Below are positions 4,535 through 6,275 of a stretch of DNA of 6,275 nt, piece after piece. This DNA comes from Clostridia bacterium (GTDB lineage: Bacteria > Bacillota > Clostridia > Oscillospirales > CAG-272). The notes below the pieces were generated by a model. That model did no database searches, was not told where the DNA came from, and saw only the letters and a program-made list of their open reading frames with translations. The stretch lies in assembly GCA_017452565.1 (NCBI GenBank), contig JAFTMF010000127.1, positions 1 through 6,275 on the forward strand. Reading direction: 5' to 3'. Positions within the stretch are counted from its first letter, which is position 1; each line of letters opens with the position of its first letter. A program made the position numbers and the translations under genes.

Positions 4535-5712
4535 CTCCCCTGCTCCTTCGTCTCCTCCTCCCCCGTGCCAAAGAGTACGCCTCCCCCGCCAACCGTGCCC
4601 AAGCAGGTGCGGTGGCAGGCGGAGTGGGCATTGCCACCAATCTCCTGCTGGCCGCAGGCAAATTCATCGCAGGTGCAGTGAGCGGCAGTATTTCCATCAC
4701 CGCAGACGCCGCCAACAATCTGTCGGATGCAGGCAGCTCTCTGCTGACGATGGTGGGCTTCCGTCTGTCGGCCAAACCCGCCGATAAGGAGCATCCCTTC
4801 GGCCACGCCCGCTACGAGTATCTCACAGGACTTGCCGTGTCGGTGCTGATCCTGCTTTTGGGCGGTTCGTTTTTGAAAGAGTCAATCGTCGGCTTCTTCC
4901 AAGCCAAGGAAACGGTCATCGGTACCCTTTCGCTGGTGATTCTGGCAGTTTCTATCTTGGCGAAGCTGTGGCAATGGTCCTTCTACCGCCGTGTGGCTTC
5001 GCTCATTGAGTCCAAGGCGCTGGAGGCTTCGGCCTCCGACAGCCTCAGCGACGTGGGAATGACCTCCGCCGTCCTGGTGGGTGCGCTGATCCGCCGCTTT
5101 GCAGGCATCGAGATCGACGGCGTAGTCGGCTGCGTGGTGGCGGTGTTCATCCTCATCAGCGGTGTCAAGCTGGTGCTGGAGACTACCGGCCCTCTGCTGG
5201 GTGCCGCCCCCGATCCCGATCTGGTGCACCGACTCAAGAATTGCGTCCTCGCCTATCCCGAAATCATCGGCGTACACGATCTGGTGATCCACAGCTACGG
5301 CGCCGGAAAAGTGTTCGCCACCCTCCACGCCGAGGTGGATGCCCGCACAGATCTCACCACCATCCACGACCTCATCGACAACGTAGAGGCCGAGGCAGGG
5401 GCAAAGCTGGGATTGGAGCTGGTCATTCATATGGATCCGGTTACGCTGGACGATCCCAAGCTGGACGCTATGCACGCCGAGATTGCCACGGTGATTCGGC
5501 AAGTCTCTCCTAAGCTCCGCCATCACGATTTCCGAGTGGTGTTCGGCCCCACCCACGATAATATCCTTTTTGACGTAGTGGTCCCCACCGGATTTGCCAT
5601 CCCCGACGAAGAATTGGTGCGGTTGCTGTCGATTTCCATCAAGCGGATCTATCCCACCGCCGTGCCGAAAATCCGTGTAGACCACGATTATGCCGACTTT
5701 TTGGAAGAATAA
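4531..5712 (+). CDS. Cation diffusion facilitator (metal efflux)
   Basis: This 393-residue inner-membrane antiporter is expected to export a divalent metal in exchange for protons. Six TM segments fit at about residues 28-50, 53-78, 98-120, 130-150, 163-190 and 192-215. The family signature EHPFGHARYEYL is at 87-98. The transport site has Asn62-xxx-Asp66 in TM2 (ADAANNLSDAGSS) and Asp170-xxx-Asp174 in TM5 (ASDSLSDVG). The Asn/Asp-only set without His is of the type linked to manganese-exporting CDFs rather than zinc, so manganese is my inferred substrate. A cytoplasmic dimerisation domain follows (about 225-305). A further segment of about 85 residues (306-393) contains HHDFRVVF and VDHDYADF, making it longer than the usual 300-residue CDF. 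The ATG at 4531 overlaps the preceding stop (ATGA) and has AGGAGG seven bases upstream; the open frame continues back to 4345 inside the previous gene, but that part is a shadow. Confidence 0.92.
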   Translation: MTPLLLRLLLPRAKEYASPANRAQAGAVAGGVGIATNLLLAAGKFIAGAVSGSISITADAANNLSDAGSSLLTMVGFRLSAKPADKEHPFGHARYEYLTGLAVSVLILLLGGSFLKESIVGFFQAKETVIGTLSLVILAVSILAKLWQWSFYRRVASLIESKALEASASDSLSDVGMTSAVLVGALIRRFAGIEIDGVVGCVVAVFILISGVKLVLETTGPLLGAAPDPDLVHRLKNCVLAYPEIIGVHDLVIHSYGAGKVFATLHAEVDARTDLTTIHDLIDNVEAEAGAKLGLELVIHMDPVTLDDPKLDAMHAEIATVIRQVSPKLRHHDFRVVFGPTHDNILFDVVVPTGFAIPDEELVRLLSISIKRIYPTAVPKIRVDHDYADFLEE

Positions 5713-5732
5713 TCGAATCGGAGGATTTTCCT

Positions 5733-6074
5733 ATGACCCTATACCGTCCCGTGGGCGAGCAGGAGCTCTTGCTCATCGCCCAAAGTGACTATACCGCCTT
5801 CCCTCCCCGTCTGCCCGAGCAGCCCATCTTTTATCCCGTGCTCAACCGCCGCTACGCTACCGAAATTGCCCAGCGTTGGAACACTCGCGACCCGCAGTCG
5901 GGATATAAGGGTTACATCACCTCTTTCGAAATCGACGATGGTTTCATCGGCCGCTACGAAGTGCAGACTGTGGGACGCTCCTATCATCAGGAGTATTGGA
6001 TCCCCGCCGAAGAGCTGAACGCCTTCAACGAGCATATCATCGGTAAGATCCAAGTTTTGCAGGTATTTGAATAA
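5733..6074 (+). CDS. 113-residue small cytoplasmic protein
   Basis: This is a compact soluble protein with no membrane segment or signal peptide. The motif LYRPVGEQELLLI near the N-terminus, FPPRLPEQPIFYPVLNRRYA (residues about 23-42), GYKGYITSFEID, YEVQTVG and YWIPAEELNAFNEHIIGKI give it the look of a widespread bacterial family. I recall similar proteins annotated as ADP-ribosylation/crystallin J1-like, but that label is a database tradition and low confidence, not a demonstrated activity. The ATG at 5733 has GGAGG eight bases upstream. It follows the metal transporter by 20 bases with no terminator between, and the terminator at 6079-6124 ends the unit, so it is the last gene of the hprK operon. 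Confidence 0.88.
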   Translation: MTLYRPVGEQELLLIAQSDYTAFPPRLPEQPIFYPVLNRRYATEIAQRWNTRDPQSGYKGYITSFEIDDGFIGRYEVQTVGRSYHQEYWIPAEELNAFNEHIIGKIQVLQVFE

Positions 6075-6078
6075 AACC

Positions 6079-6124
6079 ACCGCCCCCAACGAGATCGAAG
6101 GATCTGCCGTTGAGGGCGGTTTTC
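6079..6124 (+). terminator. Intrinsic terminator of the hprK operon
   Basis: ACCGCCCCCAACG (6079-6091) pairs with CGTTGAGGGCGGT (6108-6120) with one mismatch. The stem is extended by AGATC-GAAG-GATCT at the tip and followed by TTTTC. It begins five bases after the stop codon. The opposite arm is preceded by AAAA, so weak activity on the minus strand is also possible. Confidence 0.9.
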
Positions 6125-6239
6125 TGTTCGCGGGAGGAGCAAGCTGTTTAGTGTAGTAAGATAGTTTACAAAGTGTGTAAGGACATAGTTTACAAATCCG
6201 TGGTAAAATAAAGGCAAAAAAGTTCAAAGGAGAGCGAGT
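6125..6239 (+). mobile_element. Probable left end of an IS481-type element
   Basis: This stretch precedes a transposase-like start. It contains an exact 12-base direct repeat, ATAGTTTACAAA, at 6161-6172 and 6185-6196, spaced one per 24 bases, of the sort that serves as transposase binding sites near an insertion-sequence terminus. TGT trinucleotides at 6145 and 6152 are candidate outer ends, as IS481 ends usually begin with TGT. A weak promoter (AGGACA-18-TAAAAT, 6180-6209) is possible. The other end and the target duplication lie outside the window, so the boundary is not fixed. Confidence 0.45.
6161..6196. repeat. 12-base direct repeat ATAGTTTACAAA
   Basis: Two exact copies at 6161-6172 and 6185-6196 with a 12-base spacer. 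They lie 44-79 bases before the transposase-like start codon and are probably part of the insertion-sequence end. Confidence 0.75.
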
Positions 6240-6275
6240 ATGCCTTGGAAAGAAAAAGGGATGGAAACTATGAGA
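6240..6275 (+). CDS. Transposase start, IS481-like (cut by edge)
   Basis: Only the first twelve residues are visible (MPWKEKGMETMR). AAGGAG lies seven bases before the ATG. The MPWKE opening is what I know from many IS481-family DDE transposases, which begin MPWxE or a close variant before a helix-turn-helix and integrase core. With so few residues the family call is tentative. The gene is truncated by the window end, not shown to be broken. Confidence 0.55.
   Translation, partial: MPWKEKGMETMR

Noticed and set aside
4882..5685. Minus-strand frame of 267 codons opposite the CDF gene
   Set aside because: His/Gly/Gln-rich shadow of the transporter codons, with no start signals.
5739..6227. 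Minus-strand frame across the small protein gene and terminator
   Set aside because: It crosses a clear terminator, is antisense to a well-supported gene and has no ribosome site.

Overview
The window looks like a chromosomal segment of a gut-type, low- to mid-GC Gram-positive bacterium of the class Clostridia, probably Oscillospiraceae/Ruminococcaceae. This rests on HPr kinase/phosphorylase, a Mini-III ribonuclease and a ROK glucokinase occurring together, on strong GGAGG ribosome binding sites, on TTGACA/TATAAT-type promoters with 17-bp spacers, and on palindromic intergenic repeats. The family assignment is inference; no taxonomic marker gene is present.

Left half, minus strand (read right to left from about 3000). 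A consensus promoter (2972-3000) drives a CAU-anticodon tRNA (2870-2946), probably the lysidine-type tRNA-Ile2. It is followed by about 290 bases without a gene that can fold into a closed, multi-hairpin RNA (2700-2862), and then by secG (2179-2577), whose product ends in an unusual Thr/Ala repeat tail. A strong terminator (2118-2159) ends that unit. A second consensus promoter (2017-2045) drives mrnC (1598-1987) and then a ROK glucokinase (587-1546). A hairpin-rich intergenic stretch (465-586) separates glucokinase from an unrecognised 136-residue protein (54-464), which is bracketed by two copies of one hairpin repeat.

Right half, plus strand. A consensus promoter (3021-3049), divergent from the tRNA promoter, drives hprK (3095-4024), a small two-TM membrane protein (4031-4534), a cation diffusion facilitator with an extra C-terminal domain (4531-5712) and a 113-residue conserved-looking small protein (5733-6074). 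Spacing is tight and a strong terminator lies at 6079-6124. The -35 boxes of the two divergent promoters sit in the arms of a perfect 12-bp inverted repeat (2990-3001 / 3020-3031). The last 100 or so bases look like the left end and transposase start of an IS481-type insertion sequence.

Functionally, glucokinase and HPr kinase belong to sugar uptake and catabolite control, mrnC matures 23S rRNA, secG belongs to protein export, and the CDF protein exports a divalent metal. Most of the window is ordinary housekeeping DNA. The parts worth a second look are the structured tRNA-secG spacer, the symmetrical divergent promoter, the SecG tail and the hairpin repeats. I saw no clear sign of a new defence, phage or biosynthetic system.
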